Position numbers and translations under genes: made by a program
In this document: one piece after another, positions 8,734-17,285 of the stretch
Layout of the letters: each line of letters begins with the position of its first letter
Numbering within the stretch: the first letter of the stretch is position 1
The notes under the pieces: generated by a model
The model's input: the letters and a program-made list of their open reading frames with translations, nothing else
Databases searched by the model: none
What the model was told of the DNA's origin: nothing
Assembly (NCBI GenBank): GCA_023419375.1
Contig: JAEZYD010000008.1
Location: 1-64,000 of the forward strand
Direction of reading: 5' to 3'
DNA: 64,000 nt
Source of the DNA: Pseudomonadota bacterium
Lineage (GTDB): Bacteria > Desulfobacterota > Desulfovibrionia > Desulfovibrionales > Desulfovibrionaceae

Positions 8734-8985
8734 TCAGAAGTTTGCCGGAGCGCCGTCCATGGCCTGGGCCAGTTCGCGCAGGGCCGACAGGCTGTCTTCA
8801 GCTTCTTGCGGCGTCATGGTGTGCAGGGCAAAACCGGCGTGTACGATCACATAATCGCCGACCTTGGGTTCTTCGGGCAGCAGCATGATGGAGGCGGTGA
8901 GAAAGGTGGAGCTTTCGCCCACGCGCACGCGGGCCATGCCCTCTCCCTGAAGTTCTTCAATTCTGGCTGGTATGGCAAGACACAT
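8734..8985 (-). CDS. hypC: HypC/HupF hydrogenase maturation chaperone
   Basis: Small chaperone (83 residues) that, with HypD, builds the Fe(CN)2CO unit of [NiFe] hydrogenases and hands it to the large-subunit precursor. The N-terminus MCLAIPARI carries the essential Cys2 of the family, and the central VGDYVIVHAGFAL matches the HypC beta-barrel. Length is normal. No other hyp gene is in the window, so here it is separated from its partners. The start is fixed by the MC motif. Confidence 0.93.
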   Translation of the reverse strand: MCLAIPARIEELQGEGMARVRVGESSTFLTASIMLLPEEPKVGDYVIVHAGFALHTMTPQEAEDSLSALRELAQAMDGAPANF

Positions 8986-9238
8986 ATTGGGTACCTCTTG
9001 GAAGGCAGATAATCACTGAATGCCCGGCCGCAAGGCCGCGACTGTTCCGCAGATTTTCAGCTTATCAGCGCGGCAAGCTTCACGCAAGGTGCCTTGGCGA
9101 AGTGGCGGCAGGGGACGCAACAGACAGTGTTGCCCGGATATGTGCAGCATTCGTGGCTGCCTGTCCGTTGCGCGGCCCCTGCCAATGCCGTCAGGGCAGT
9201 GCGTGCCCTTGTGCGTGTGATGCCCGCAAGCGTTTTCT

Positions 9239-10303
9239 TCATTCCCCAAGTTCTTTATACATAGCCTCGGCATTCTGTATGGCGCGGTATGCCCCCTGAT
9301 TCAGGGGATAGTCCCACGAGCCGCTCCGCAGTTCGATGCGGCCTCCAAAGCCGACCTTGAACTGGTGCAATCCGTTGAAGGGGTGGGCGGCATTAGGCGT
9401 GGGCGAAACAGCCCCCATTTCGTAACTGCGGCAGCCCAGTTGCCGCGCAATGCGCATGCCTGTCCAGTGCATGAGGCTGGATGCCATGTAGTTGCGCTTG
9501 ATATTGCCCGATGCCCCGTACAGAAAGTTGGCGTGTTGCCCCGAGATGCCGATAATAGCGCCGGAAAGGATGTCGCGCCCGTGGCGGGCCAGCAAAAATA
9601 CAATATCTGCTTCATCCTTCGCGCCGAAATTGCATCGGAACATGGCCGAAAACTGCTTGCTGCTGCACGGGGCAAAGCCGTTTCTTCTGGCGGTCTGTTC
9701 GTACAGGCCGTAAAAATCAGCAAGGTTGCTGCTGCCTGCTTTCTCCACAGTCACGCCCTTGCGCCGGGCCAGACCAATATTGTAGCGGGTTTTGGGCTTC
9801 ATTCTGCCAAGGATGTCGTCTTCGCTGCCGTCAAGATCCACGACGAGCGAACTGGCCACGGTCATGTCAGCGGAAGCCTTTCTGAAGTTCCAGAATCTGG
9901 TGCCCATGTTCATACGCATTTCGCGTATGCGCGCTTCAGGAAAGGCGCACCATCCCTGCTCCTGCATTTCGTCAGCATACAGGGATTTCCACGGCAGGTC
10001 GTAGCGGATAAAGGCCACGTCCGGTTCAAGCCGGTCTGCCAGGGCAACGGAGAGGTCTTCCAGATACTGCCCGTATGAGTCCTCAGAAGGCGCATGCTCC
10101 GGCCCCTGCGGCACAAGAGCCATCTTGTGCCCGCCATGGTCTTTTATCAGCACCAGCACGTCACCCCAGGTTTCTGTGGAATGAATGTCAAAAGCCAGGG
10201 GGGCCATGCCCATATGCGATTTGACCTGCGCCCAGTAGGGTGTCTGAAACAGTATGTCTGTCGGATTCAGTTCGTTAGTCGCCTTGGCGATCACATCCAC
10301 CAT
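9239..10303 (-). CDS. FemAB/FemX-like GNAT-fold aminoacyl transferase
   Basis: Protein of 354 residues resembling the FemAB/FemX superfamily (two GNAT-like folds), which in Gram-positive bacteria adds amino acids from aminoacyl-tRNA to lipid II. Visible hallmarks are KPKTRYNIGLARRKGV near the middle, the ALFL-type segment replaced by GAIIGISGQHANFLYGAS, and the C-terminal GLHQFKVGFGGR, close to the FKxxFGG signature. The ATG at 10303 is preceded by a perfect AGGAGG. In Gram-negatives such proteins occur with unknown substrates, so cell-wall or extracellular polymer modification is possible. It lies 74 bases downstream of rnk on the same strand and may be co-transcribed. Confidence 0.72.
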   Translation of the reverse strand: MVDVIAKATNELNPTDILFQTPYWAQVKSHMGMAPLAFDIHSTETWGDVLVLIKDHGGHKMALVPQGPEHAPSEDSYGQYLEDLSVALADRLEPDVAFIRYDLPWKSLYADEMQEQGWCAFPEARIREMRMNMGTRFWNFRKASADMTVASSLVVDLDGSEDDILGRMKPKTRYNIGLARRKGVTVEKAGSSNLADFYGLYEQTARRNGFAPCSSKQFSAMFRCNFGAKDEADIVFLLARHGRDILSGAIIGISGQHANFLYGASGNIKRNYMASSLMHWTGMRIARQLGCRSYEMGAVSPTPNAAHPFNGLHQFKVGFGGRIELRSGSWDYPLNQGAYRAIQNAEAMYKELGE

Positions 10304-10377
10304 GATACCTCCTCGCATAGGTGGGGAATGAGGTTGTTCCGTTCCCGCTGGAATCGGCAACGGCTGTTGGAATGAGC

Positions 10378-10791
10378 TTACAGATCGTAGTGCCCGGCGC
10401 GTTCCGGCTGGTCTTCCACTTCCTGCACCACGAGGTGCAGGGTTCCGCCGTTGGGGTTGGGCCAGTGGATGTCGTCGCCCTCGGCGAGCCCCAGCAGCGC
10501 GCTGCCCACAGGTGCCAGTATGGAAATGGAATCTTCGCTGGCGTCTGATTTGCCGGGATACACAAGCTTCAGGCGGCGTTCGGTACCGGAAGGCAGCATG
10601 GCAAAACGCACTGTGGAGTTCATGGTCACCACCGAGGGGGGAACTTCTTCTGGAGCCACGACGTTAGCGCGGTAGAGCTCTTCTTCCAGAGCCTTGCGCC
10701 CGGGGAAACCGTCGGCGGGCAGAGTCTCCAACAGGGTTTCCAGTCTCGCTGCGTCCTTGCTCGTGATGGTAATATTGGGATATTCTTTCAT
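10378..10791 (-). CDS. rnk: Rnk-like GreA/GreB C-domain protein
   Basis: Protein of 137 residues resembling Rnk (regulator of nucleoside diphosphate kinase), which has a GreA/GreB-type C-terminal domain and a short N-terminal coiled coil and binds RNA polymerase without Gre cleavage activity. The N-terminal region matches (ITITSKDAARLETLL), and the C-terminal FKBP-like part includes ILAPVGSALLGLAEGD. The ATG at 10791 has GGAGG seven bases upstream, giving the family length. Two terminator-like hairpins lie just upstream in the same direction, so leader attenuation is possible. Confidence 0.85.
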   Translation of the reverse strand: MKEYPNITITSKDAARLETLLETLPADGFPGRKALEEELYRANVVAPEEVPPSVVTMNSTVRFAMLPSGTERRLKLVYPGKSDASEDSISILAPVGSALLGLAEGDDIHWPNPNGGTLHLVVQEVEDQPERAGHYDL

Positions 10792-10836
10792 GTTTTCCTC
10801 CAGTGTGCTGCGCAAGGCAGCGCACGTTGCATAAAA

Positions 10837-10866
10837 AAAGAGGGCGTAACCGGTACGCCCTCTTTT
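10837..10866 (-). terminator. Strong bidirectional terminator hairpin upstream of rnk
   Basis: GAGGGCGT and its complement form a stem with T-runs on both sides (CTCTTTTT on the plus strand, CTCTTTTTTT on the minus strand). It lies about 50 bases before the rnk ATG, an unusual place for a minus-strand terminator. Confidence 0.75.
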
Positions 10867-10901
10867 TCGTGAATTGTAGTTATGCGGGCGTTGTCAGGTT
10901 G

Positions 10902-10931
10902 CAAAAAAGCCGCGAAGCTTTGTCACTTCGC
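10902..10931 (-). terminator. Short terminator-like hairpin in the rnk leader
   Basis: Minus strand: a 6-bp stem GCGAAG/CTTCGC, 8-base loop, then GGC and six T. It could end a short RNA starting between here and the nhc terminator. Confidence 0.5.
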
Positions 10932-11190
10932 TGAAAATATTTTTTGCAAAAGAAACGCAGAAACGCATTGTATTGTCCTGTTCTAAAAAAACGTATGGAT
11001 GCAGAAAAAAGGGCAGCTCTCCTTTATATGGAAAGCTTGCCGTCCAGATATCCAAATTTGTATCAGCTTAGATTAACAGTTGGCCTGCGTATGCGCAAGC
11101 ACAAAAGCAAAACTTTGTTTTAGGTGTGAAATTATCAATTAATATAATGCGTATGATTTTTTCGGCCTGTGGATAACACACCCCGCAGGG

Positions 11191-11227
11191 CAAAAAACAA
11201 GGGCGGAGCCATGCGGTTCCGCCCTTG
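11191..11227 (-). terminator. Rho-independent terminator of the nhc operon
   Basis: Minus strand: CAAGGGCGGA pairs with TCCGCCCTTG (10-bp perfect stem) followed by six T. It lies 22 bases after the nhcD stop. Confidence 0.85.
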
Positions 11228-11248
11228 TGATTCCGTACCCCGAGCAGG

Positions 11249-11398
11249 CTAGTGCTTGGAGTTGTTGTTACGTTCTTTCTTGTCGGGGAACAGGACAAAG
11301 TTCCAGTACAGCACGTAAAGGGGCAGTACCACGAACATCATCACATAAGCCCAGCTCTTCGTGAAGAGAAAATACTGATAGAAAGTATTGAATTCCAT
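11249..11398 (-). CDS. nhcD: NhcD/HmcD-like small membrane subunit
   Basis: A 49-residue protein beginning MEFNTFYQYF, with one transmembrane helix (about residues 17-37) and a polar, basic tail ending KERNNNSKH. It follows nhcC after 23 bases and has AGGAGG upstream of its ATG at 11398. Size, topology and place match the small fourth subunit of the nine-heme cytochrome operon, similar to HmcD. Its role is presumably to stabilise the membrane part of the complex. Confidence 0.8.
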   Translation of the reverse strand: MEFNTFYQYFLFTKSWAYVMMFVVLPLYVLYWNFVLFPDKKERNNNSKH

Positions 11399-11421
11399 GG
11401 GATTCTCCTCCTACGCGCGGC

Positions 11422-12636
11422 TTAGTGCTCGCCCTTGAAGTCTGGGTGTTCGTACAGCACCGGCATGTTGTAAACGATGAAGCGGTAGACCGTGACGATC
11501 ATGGTCACCACAAACATGGAGATGCAGATTTCCCAGATGCTGGGGAAGTAGCGTTCCGCCGACGGCAAGTTGTAGTTGAAGGCGATCATGGAAACGTTGA
11601 AGCGGTTCAGCACGATGCCCAGCACCGTGTTGGTCGCGCCAATGCGGCACAGGGTCAGATTGCGGTCACGCGCGCCCTTGGCGTAGATCAGGGCGGGCAT
11701 CAGCACAAAGCCCAGCATTTCCACCAGCCACCAGGCCCCGTAACCCGTGAAGAGGTAGGGGAAGTTGGCCTGCACAAGCATGTCGATAAGCTTGAGCATG
11801 AAGTAGGCGAAGAGAATGAACGAAGCCGCGCGGGCAAAGCTGAAGGTCACGTCGTCAGCTTCACGCAGGTGGGTTTTGTCCATGTAGTGGTGCACGCCAC
11901 GGTGGGCCAGCATGCCTTCAAAGATAACCATGGACGCGCCAGCGGCCATGGAGCTCACAAAGAAGAACATGGGCATGAAGGGCGAGTACCACAGGGGGAA
12001 GACCTTGCCGGGGGAGATCAGGTAGAGCGAACCCAGCGAGGACTGGTGCAGGGTGGACAGGGTCACGCCGAAGATGGTCAACGGAATGGTGCACTTGACC
12101 ACGATCTTGCGGATCTTGATGAGCCAGGGGTAGCGGCAGGACATCCATTCCAGCGGGGCCACCGAAAATTCGATGAGCAGCACGGAAACGTAGGTTGCCA
12201 CGCACAGGCCCACTTCAAACAGAACGGACGTGGTGCCGGGGAAGAAGAACATGAAGGGCAGACGCAGCGGATGGCCCAGATCGTACAGCAGGGCGATAAC
12301 CACGAAGGCGTAGCCCAAAAAGGCTGTGGTGATGGCCGGACGCACCGCCGAGTGGAAGTGCTTCATGCCCATGATGTAGCAGGCGACAGTGGTAAAATAG
12401 CCGCCCGCTGCAAGGCACACGCCGCACAGAAGGTCAAAGCCGATCCACATGCCCCAGGGCTGCACATCGCTGAGGTTGGTGACGGAACCGATGCCCACGG
12501 TAAAGCGGATAACGGTGATAACAAAGCCCACGGCCAAAATGATGGCAGAAATGATGTTGCCGGGGGTGGGCGTCAGGAATTCGCTGATATTGAACAGCTT
12601 GTCCCTGGTGGGAATAACTATGCTGTGGTGTGCCAT
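11422..12636 (-). CDS. nhcC: NhcC, NrfD/HmcC-type integral membrane subunit
   Basis: Polytopic membrane protein (404 residues) of the NrfD/PsrC/HmcC family. About ten hydrophobic segments are visible from residue 28 onwards. Typical family features are PWGMWIGFDLLCGV, the LGHPLR motif and charged loop residues near helix ends. In the complex it would link the periplasmic iron-sulfur and cytochrome subunits with the membrane quinone pool or across the membrane. Its ATG follows the nhcB stop with no gap (12636/12637), so translation is coupled. Members of the family bind no heme themselves. Confidence 0.9.
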   Translation of the reverse strand: MAHHSIVIPTRDKLFNISEFLTPTPGNIISAIILAVGFVITVIRFTVGIGSVTNLSDVQPWGMWIGFDLLCGVCLAAGGYFTTVACYIMGMKHFHSAVRPAITTAFLGYAFVVIALLYDLGHPLRLPFMFFFPGTTSVLFEVGLCVATYVSVLLIEFSVAPLEWMSCRYPWLIKIRKIVVKCTIPLTIFGVTLSTLHQSSLGSLYLISPGKVFPLWYSPFMPMFFFVSSMAAGASMVIFEGMLAHRGVHHYMDKTHLREADDVTFSFARAASFILFAYFMLKLIDMLVQANFPYLFTGYGAWWLVEMLGFVLMPALIYAKGARDRNLTLCRIGATNTVLGIVLNRFNVSMIAFNYNLPSAERYFPSIWEICISMFVVTMIVTVYRFIVYNMPVLYEHPDFKGEH

Positions 12637-13749
12637 TTACTTATCCTCCCCGTGCTCCTTGCAGCACTCCGCTTCCCGAGCCTTCAAGGCGTCGGTCATT
12701 GCGCGGCGGGCTGTGTCGGCAGCGCCCGGACCCTGGGTTTCCTCAATCTTGCGCACTGCTGCGTCAACGGCTGCGGCCAGATCGTCCTTGGTCTCCTTGA
12801 CGTGTGCGTCCTTCTCCGCCTTGAAGATGGCTTCGCGGCGTTTGGTCATGGCGTAAGCACCGCCAAAGAGCACAGGCCAGAAGGCCACGATCATGGGCAC
12901 GGTACCCAGAGCGCCGTAGGTCAACTCGCCCATGGGCTGTGTGCCCAGGTGCTTGTCGAGCCCAAGCTGCTTGAGTTCGCTGGTGTCGGCGTGGGCATCA
13001 TGGGCTTTGGCGTCCTTGGCGGCGGCAGGAGCAGCCACGGCAGGAGAAAGCACCATCCACGCGGTACCGCCGGCATCGTGTTCGCCGTAAACGTAGTTCA
13101 CGTACTTGCCGGGATTTTCAGTGATGCGCGAGCGGGCAATCCTGATCAGGTCGCTGCGGCGGCCAAAGGTCAGGGCGTCCATGGGGCAGGCTTCCACGCA
13201 ACCGGGCAGCTTGCCTTCCTTGAGGCGGGGTTCGCAGAAGGTGCACTTCTGCACCAGGGGATCGAACGCCTCGTCGTACTGGAAGCCCGGCACATAGAAG
13301 GGGCAGGCAACCATGCAGTACCGGCAGCCCACGCACTGCGAACCTTCGTAGGTCACGCTGCCGTCGGGCTGCTTCTGGAAGCATTTGGCAAAACAGGCGG
13401 AGGCGCAGGCCGGGTCGTTGCAGTGGAAGCACTGCAACTTGCGGAACACGTCCTTGCCGTTGACGTTGTACTTGTTGACCACTGTCCACTCATAGGCCGA
13501 GGTGCGGCGTTTGGTGGCAGTCACCGAAAGGTCGGTGAAGGGCTTTTTGGGCTTGGGCAGGTGGTTCACCGCGTTGCAGGCTTCTTCGCAACGGCGGCAG
13601 CCGATGCAGCGCGTGGTGTCATGCAGCACGCCGTAGCTGTCTGCATAGTAGGGGAAGGTGTGTACCCCGGCATTGGCCACCTTGGCAGTGCCCAATGCCG
13701 AAATCACGCCCGCGCTTCCCATGATGGCCAGGAATTTTCTGCGATTCAT
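12637..13749 (-). CDS. nhcB: NhcB, Tat-exported 4Fe-4S ferredoxin-type subunit
   Basis: Iron-sulfur subunit (370 residues) homologous to HmcB. The N-terminal MNRRKFLAIMG is a twin-arginine-type signal. Four cysteine groups follow: CIGCRRCEEAC, CFHCNDPACASAC, CVGCRYCMVACPF and CTFCEPR...CVEACP, consistent with four [4Fe-4S] clusters. After about residue 230 comes an Ala-rich linker, one membrane helix (GTVPMIVAFWPVLFGGAYAM) and a charged coiled-coil tail ending in CCKEHGEDK. It should carry electrons between NhcA hemes and NhcC. It starts 27 bases after nhcA. Confidence 0.92.
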   Translation of the reverse strand: MNRRKFLAIMGSAGVISALGTAKVANAGVHTFPYYADSYGVLHDTTRCIGCRRCEEACNAVNHLPKPKKPFTDLSVTATKRRTSAYEWTVVNKYNVNGKDVFRKLQCFHCNDPACASACFAKCFQKQPDGSVTYEGSQCVGCRYCMVACPFYVPGFQYDEAFDPLVQKCTFCEPRLKEGKLPGCVEACPMDALTFGRRSDLIRIARSRITENPGKYVNYVYGEHDAGGTAWMVLSPAVAAPAAAKDAKAHDAHADTSELKQLGLDKHLGTQPMGELTYGALGTVPMIVAFWPVLFGGAYAMTKRREAIFKAEKDAHVKETKDDLAAAVDAAVRKIEETQGPGAADTARRAMTDALKAREAECCKEHGEDK

Positions 13750-13776
13750 ATGCGTTTCTCCGTGCAGTTAGGCGCC

Positions 13777-14748
13777 CTACGGGCGGGCCTTATGACAAGT
13801 GGTGCAGTCGGTGTTCTTAGGACGACCCACGTTCATACCCTGGTGGCAACCCATGCACTGGAGGTGATAGGCGGCCTTGAGGTTGGGACGGTTGGGATTG
13901 GCGGGGTCGATCTCCTTGGTGTGACAACTGCCGCACTTGGGAGGCGTAGCCGAAAGCGGGCTTCTGTGGTGGCACGTGGCGCACAGAGTCTCGGGCTTGT
14001 TGTGGAAAGCTTCGGCCAGCTTGTCGCCCTTGATGCGTTCCATAAGGGAGGCCACATGGCGGCGGTGCGTGAAGTTGCTGGGCTCGTACTTGTCGGCCAG
14101 CGCATCAATGCTCACCTTGTAGGGGCCCTGCATGGCGGTAAGGGGCTGCACGGTCTTGTGGTTCAGCACGGTTTCAGCGGCCAGGGCTTCGTTCTGGTCG
14201 GGGGGCAGCTTGCCCTTGATGCCCTGCTGCATCTGCTCCGGCGTCATGGAAGACGTAACATTGTGGCAGGTGGCGCACCATGCCTGGTCGCGCTTGGGCG
14301 TCACAATGGCGTGGCAGCCCGCGCATTCGCGCCGTTCTTTGGTTTGCTGTTCATGACAGCTCACGCAGCTCACAGGGGTGTTGCCCTTGGCGCGTTTGGC
14401 GATATTGGTGGCATGCATGGCGCGGTCAAGCGTCACGAAATTGCCTTCCGCCTTGCCTTCCGTAGTGTGGCAGGTGCTACAGGCCACAGGATCGCCGGTG
14501 TGGTGGCATGTTTCGCAGTTAGCAATCTTTTTCTCGTGAGCGAGGTGATTGAAAACCGCAGGTTTCATGGCCGCGCCCTTGGGATTGGGCTTGGCGCTTA
14601 CCGGAAACATGACAATGGCCGACGGCGCGCCGCTGTCTGTCGGCTCCAAAGCTGCGGCCGTGGCCGATCCAGCTCCGAGCGCCGTCAGACACGCCGCGCC
14701 CGCCAGGGCCAGAGCCGCCAGCAAAAGCAGTGATGTGCCGTTCCTCAT
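13777..14748 (-). CDS. nhcA: NhcA, periplasmic nine-heme cytochrome c
   Basis: Exported multiheme cytochrome (323 residues). After a signal peptide (hydrophobic run at 7-25, ending around ATAA) there are exactly nine CXXCH sites, in order CETCH, CSTCH, CVSCH, CAGCH, CATCH, CATCH, CGSCH, CMGCH and CTTCH. The layout is two c3-like tetraheme groups with one extra heme between them, as in the nine-heme cytochrome of D. desulfuricans, which resembles the C-terminal part of HmcA. It accepts electrons from periplasmic hydrogenase via c3 and passes them to NhcBCD. I chose the ATG at 14748, preceded by AAGGAC. It is the first gene of the operon. Confidence 0.95.
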   Translation of the reverse strand: MRNGTSLLLLAALALAGAACLTALGAGSATAAALEPTDSGAPSAIVMFPVSAKPNPKGAAMKPAVFNHLAHEKKIANCETCHHTGDPVACSTCHTTEGKAEGNFVTLDRAMHATNIAKRAKGNTPVSCVSCHEQQTKERRECAGCHAIVTPKRDQAWCATCHNVTSSMTPEQMQQGIKGKLPPDQNEALAAETVLNHKTVQPLTAMQGPYKVSIDALADKYEPSNFTHRRHVASLMERIKGDKLAEAFHNKPETLCATCHHRSPLSATPPKCGSCHTKEIDPANPNRPNLKAAYHLQCMGCHQGMNVGRPKNTDCTTCHKARP

Positions 14749-15048
14749 GTGCTTGTCCTTTTGCAATCAGACATTACCCCAACGCCCGCCGCATACATTG
14801 CAGCGGGTTCCTCCGTACCCCCGATCCCTACGGGGGTGAACACGCAGATATTGCAACGGTATCCCAGCATGCAAGACACGTCAAGGAGGGGCCGTTGTTG
14901 TAATTGCTTCTTATGCCTTGGGAACAGGGAGCTTGGGATATTTTTCGCTAAAAAGAGCGTTTTATTGATTGTTCACGCAATCTACGGAAAACACAGATTC
15001 TTTGCGAAAAAACATTCGTATCGTGTGATTTGGGCCGAACAAGGGCGT
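14749..15048. other. nhc operon upstream region
   Basis: About 300 bases with no gene; it must hold the nhcA promoter and the end of the upstream minus-strand group. A short stem (ACCCCCG / CGGGGGT, about 14816-14837) lies in the presumed nhcA leader. I see no clear -35/-10 pair. Confidence 0.4.
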
Positions 15049-15738
15049 TCAGCAGAGCACGGAAGAGGCGAATATCTGTGCGCCCGCAAACACTTCAAGA
15101 TGTTTCTGTGTTATGTTCAGCGCATCAGAGATCGATCCGGCGCCGGAAAAGCCATAAATAACAGTGAGCAGCCGCCGGGGCGAAGATGTGTCCGGCCCGT
15201 CCTCGGCGATCATGGCCCGGCGGGAATCACTGCACGGGCAGCCAAACGCGCCCTGATCGTCCGCCAGAAGGGGCATGCGGCAGAGATCAAGCTCATCCTT
15301 GCCAATGCCCGCATAGGCTTCGCCTTCCCGCCCCGCGCGCAGCACGATGTTGCCGCTCAGGCGGGCGAGATCGTAGGTGCCAAGCGAAAAGCCCGTTTCA
15401 AGCGAAACCAGATTGTTGGCGTCCACTGCGGAGTTTATGCGGTACAGATCCTTGCCCTGCCGCACGCGGCGGTAGAGCGCCTCGGAGGAAATGCGCACCC
15501 GGCCCGGATCGCGCCCAAAAGCCTTGAATGCCTGACGCGAGGGGCCTATCTGCGGCATGTCGGCAAGTTCCGTGCGTTCAAGGCTCTGCCGCAAGCCGGG
15601 CAAAACATTCTGATTGAAGAACTGCCACAACTGTGGTTCCTCGGCCCGAACAGGAGCAGACCAGAAAACGCAGCCGAGAGCGGTATCCGGCCAGATCGAA
15701 CGCAATTCCGGATCAATGGAAATGGCGGGCATGAGCAT
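15049..15738 (-). CDS. B3/B4 tRNA-binding domain protein
   Basis: Stand-alone protein (229 residues) resembling the B3/B4 domain of phenylalanyl-tRNA synthetase beta chain. Free-standing homologues are presumed to edit mischarged tRNA or bind amino acids. Diagnostic parts are RISSEALYRRV, the segment INSAVDANNLVSLETGFSLGTYDL, and GNIVLRAGREGEAYAGIGKDEL. It is the last gene of the minus-strand group after miaA, with 51 bases between, so a tRNA-quality role fits its neighbours. The ATG at 15738 has GGGAG about 12 bases upstream; an ATG six bases further in is the alternative. Confidence 0.78.
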   Translation of the reverse strand: MLMPAISIDPELRSIWPDTALGCVFWSAPVRAEEPQLWQFFNQNVLPGLRQSLERTELADMPQIGPSRQAFKAFGRDPGRVRISSEALYRRVRQGKDLYRINSAVDANNLVSLETGFSLGTYDLARLSGNIVLRAGREGEAYAGIGKDELDLCRMPLLADDQGAFGCPCSDSRRAMIAEDGPDTSSPRRLLTVIYGFSGAGSISDALNITQKHLEVFAGAQIFASSVLC

Positions 15739-15789
15739 GGCGGCGGGTACTCCCTTGTAATGGTCTGAAACCGCAATACATTCCAGCAG

Positions 15790-16743
15790 TTAAGAATTGC
15801 AGCTGCTGCGTGCCTTTTGCCAGAAGCGGCAGGCGGCCTCCACCACCGCGGCGGGATCGTCCGGCGGCAGCCACTGTGCCTCGGGCCTGGCGCGAAACCA
15901 CGTGAGCTGCCGTTTGGCATAGGCCCGCGTGTTGCGCAGCCAGAGGGAGCGGCAGTCCTCAAGCGAAAGGCGGCCCTGCAAGTGCGCCAGGGCTTCGGCG
16001 CAGCCAATGCCCGACCAGCCCGGCGCGGCGGGGTCGGCGCAATGGCGCATGGCCGCGCGCGCCTCGTCCAGCGCGCCGCCCGCAAGCATGAGGTCCAGGC
16101 GGCGGGCCAGCCGTGGCTCAAGCCATGCCAGGGACGCGTCCAGGGTCAGCAGGGGGCCGACGCAGAGCGGCGCGCTCATGGAATTACTGTGCCACCACGT
16201 AAAGGATCGCCCCGTGCTTTGGCAGACCTCCAGCGCGCGGATGATGCGCTGCCGGTCGTTGGGGTGGATTTTGGCGGCATAGGCGGGGTCGGCTTGCGCC
16301 AGTTCGGCATGCAGGGCGGGTGCGCCCTGTTCATCCACAAGGGCGGTGATTGCTGCGGTGAGCTGCGGGTCAACGGGCGGAATTTCCGCCATGCCCCGCA
16401 GCAAAGCCTGAAAGTACAGGCCCGTGCCGCCCACCAGCAGGGGCGTTTTGCCCCGTGCAAGGATATCGCGCACCTTGTCCACGGCGGCTTCTGCCCAGCG
16501 GCCCGCGCTGATTTTGTTTTCGGTGGTCAAAAAACCGTACAGGTGGTGCGGGCAAGAGGCGCATTCTTCCGGCGAGGGCTGGGCCGTAATCAAGGGAAAA
16601 TCGGCATAGACCTGACGCGAATCAGCGTTGACCACTTCGCCGTCAAGGGCAGCGGCCAGAGCAAGCGCCGCCGCCGTTTTGCCCGAGCCGGTAGGCCCGG
16701 CCAGACAAATAACCGGCAGCGGCGCAGAAGTCGCTTCAGTCAT
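15790..16743 (-). CDS. miaA: tRNA dimethylallyltransferase
   Basis: Transfers a dimethylallyl group to N6 of A37 in tRNAs reading UNN codons (317 residues). The P-loop AGPTGSGKT is near residue 15, followed by the conserved DSRQVY substrate motif and LVGGTGLYFQALL, a family hallmark. The C-terminal part contains the KRQLTWFR motif. I start at the ATG at 16743, two bases after the coaD stop; a GTG at 16749 that overlaps that stop is possible. It belongs to a tightly packed rsmD-coaD-miaA set. Confidence 0.95.
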   Translation of the reverse strand: MTEATSAPLPVICLAGPTGSGKTAAALALAAALDGEVVNADSRQVYADFPLITAQPSPEECASCPHHLYGFLTTENKISAGRWAEAAVDKVRDILARGKTPLLVGGTGLYFQALLRGMAEIPPVDPQLTAAITALVDEQGAPALHAELAQADPAYAAKIHPNDRQRIIRALEVCQSTGRSFTWWHSNSMSAPLCVGPLLTLDASLAWLEPRLARRLDLMLAGGALDEARAAMRHCADPAAPGWSGIGCAEALAHLQGRLSLEDCRSLWLRNTRAYAKRQLTWFRARPEAQWLPPDDPAAVVEAACRFWQKARSSCNS

Positions 16744-16745
16744 GA

Positions 16746-17285
16746 TCACTTGACGCGGAAGCCGCCAAAAGGCGGTGCAAGGCAGGGCGTACCCTGGCGC
16801 ACTTCGCCCTTGCGGTATTTATCCATAAGGGCCGTGCGGACGTTTTCAGGCACAAGGCCCTTGATGTCCGCGCCGTGGCTGGCGGCAGCCTTGACGATGG
16901 TGGAACTGATGAACAGCCACTGATAGTCGGTCATCAAAAAGACCGTCTGGATCTTGCGTTGCAGGCGGCGGTTCATGAGCGCCAGCTGGAATTCATACTC
17001 AAAATCCGAGGCGGCGCGCAGCCCGCGCAGCAGGGCGCAGGCCCCGCGTTGGGCCGCGTATTCCACGGTGAGGCCAGAGAATGGCTCCACCACCGCGCGC
17101 GGCTCATCCTTGAGCGCCTCCCGGGCCATTTCCACCCGCTCTTCATGGCTGAACAAGGGGAATTTGGGCGTGTTGTCCGCCACGGCCACAACAATTTGGT
17201 CAAATACTTCGCAGCCGCGCCGGATAAGGCTCAGGTGCCCATTGGTCAGCGGATCGAAGGTGCCGGGGTAGAGAGCTATTCTCAT
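16746..17285 (-). CDS. coaD: Phosphopantetheine adenylyltransferase
   Basis: Catalyses 4'-phosphopantetheine plus ATP to dephospho-CoA, the penultimate CoA step (179 residues). The nucleotidyl-transferase signature GTFDPLTNGH is at residues 8-17, and the ISSTIVK motif near residue 130 replaces the common ISSTxVR. The ATG overlaps the rsmD stop as ATGA (17282-17285), so translation is coupled. A longer open frame upstream is only the rsmD overlap. Confidence 0.96.
   Translation of the reverse strand: MRIALYPGTFDPLTNGHLSLIRRGCEVFDQIVVAVADNTPKFPLFSHEERVEMAREALKDEPRAVVEPFSGLTVEYAAQRGACALLRGLRAASDFEYEFQLALMNRRLQRKIQTVFLMTDYQWLFISSTIVKAAASHGADIKGLVPENVRTALMDKYRKGEVRQGTPCLAPPFGGFRVK

Larger units (their letters stand above)
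10792..11190 (-). other. rnk leader region with two terminator-like hairpins
   Basis: No convincing gene. On the minus strand this region holds first GCGAAG-N8-CTTCGC then GGC and six T (10902-10931), then GAGGGCGTACCGGTTACGCCCTC followed by seven T (10837-10866). Both would stop transcription heading to rnk. The A+T content is higher than in the neighbours. It may encode a short terminated RNA or an attenuated leader. Confidence 0.5.

Noticed and set aside
10894..10968. A 24-codon minus-strand frame before rnk
   Set aside because: It contains a terminator-like hairpin within its sequence and only a weak ribosome site; a non-coding leader is likelier.
11425..14733. An open plus-strand frame of 1102 codons opposite nhcABC
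   Set aside because: It is antisense to three clearly real genes with nine CXXCH sites and matched ribosome sites. GC-rich codon bias gives long antisense frames; its translation is low-complexity.
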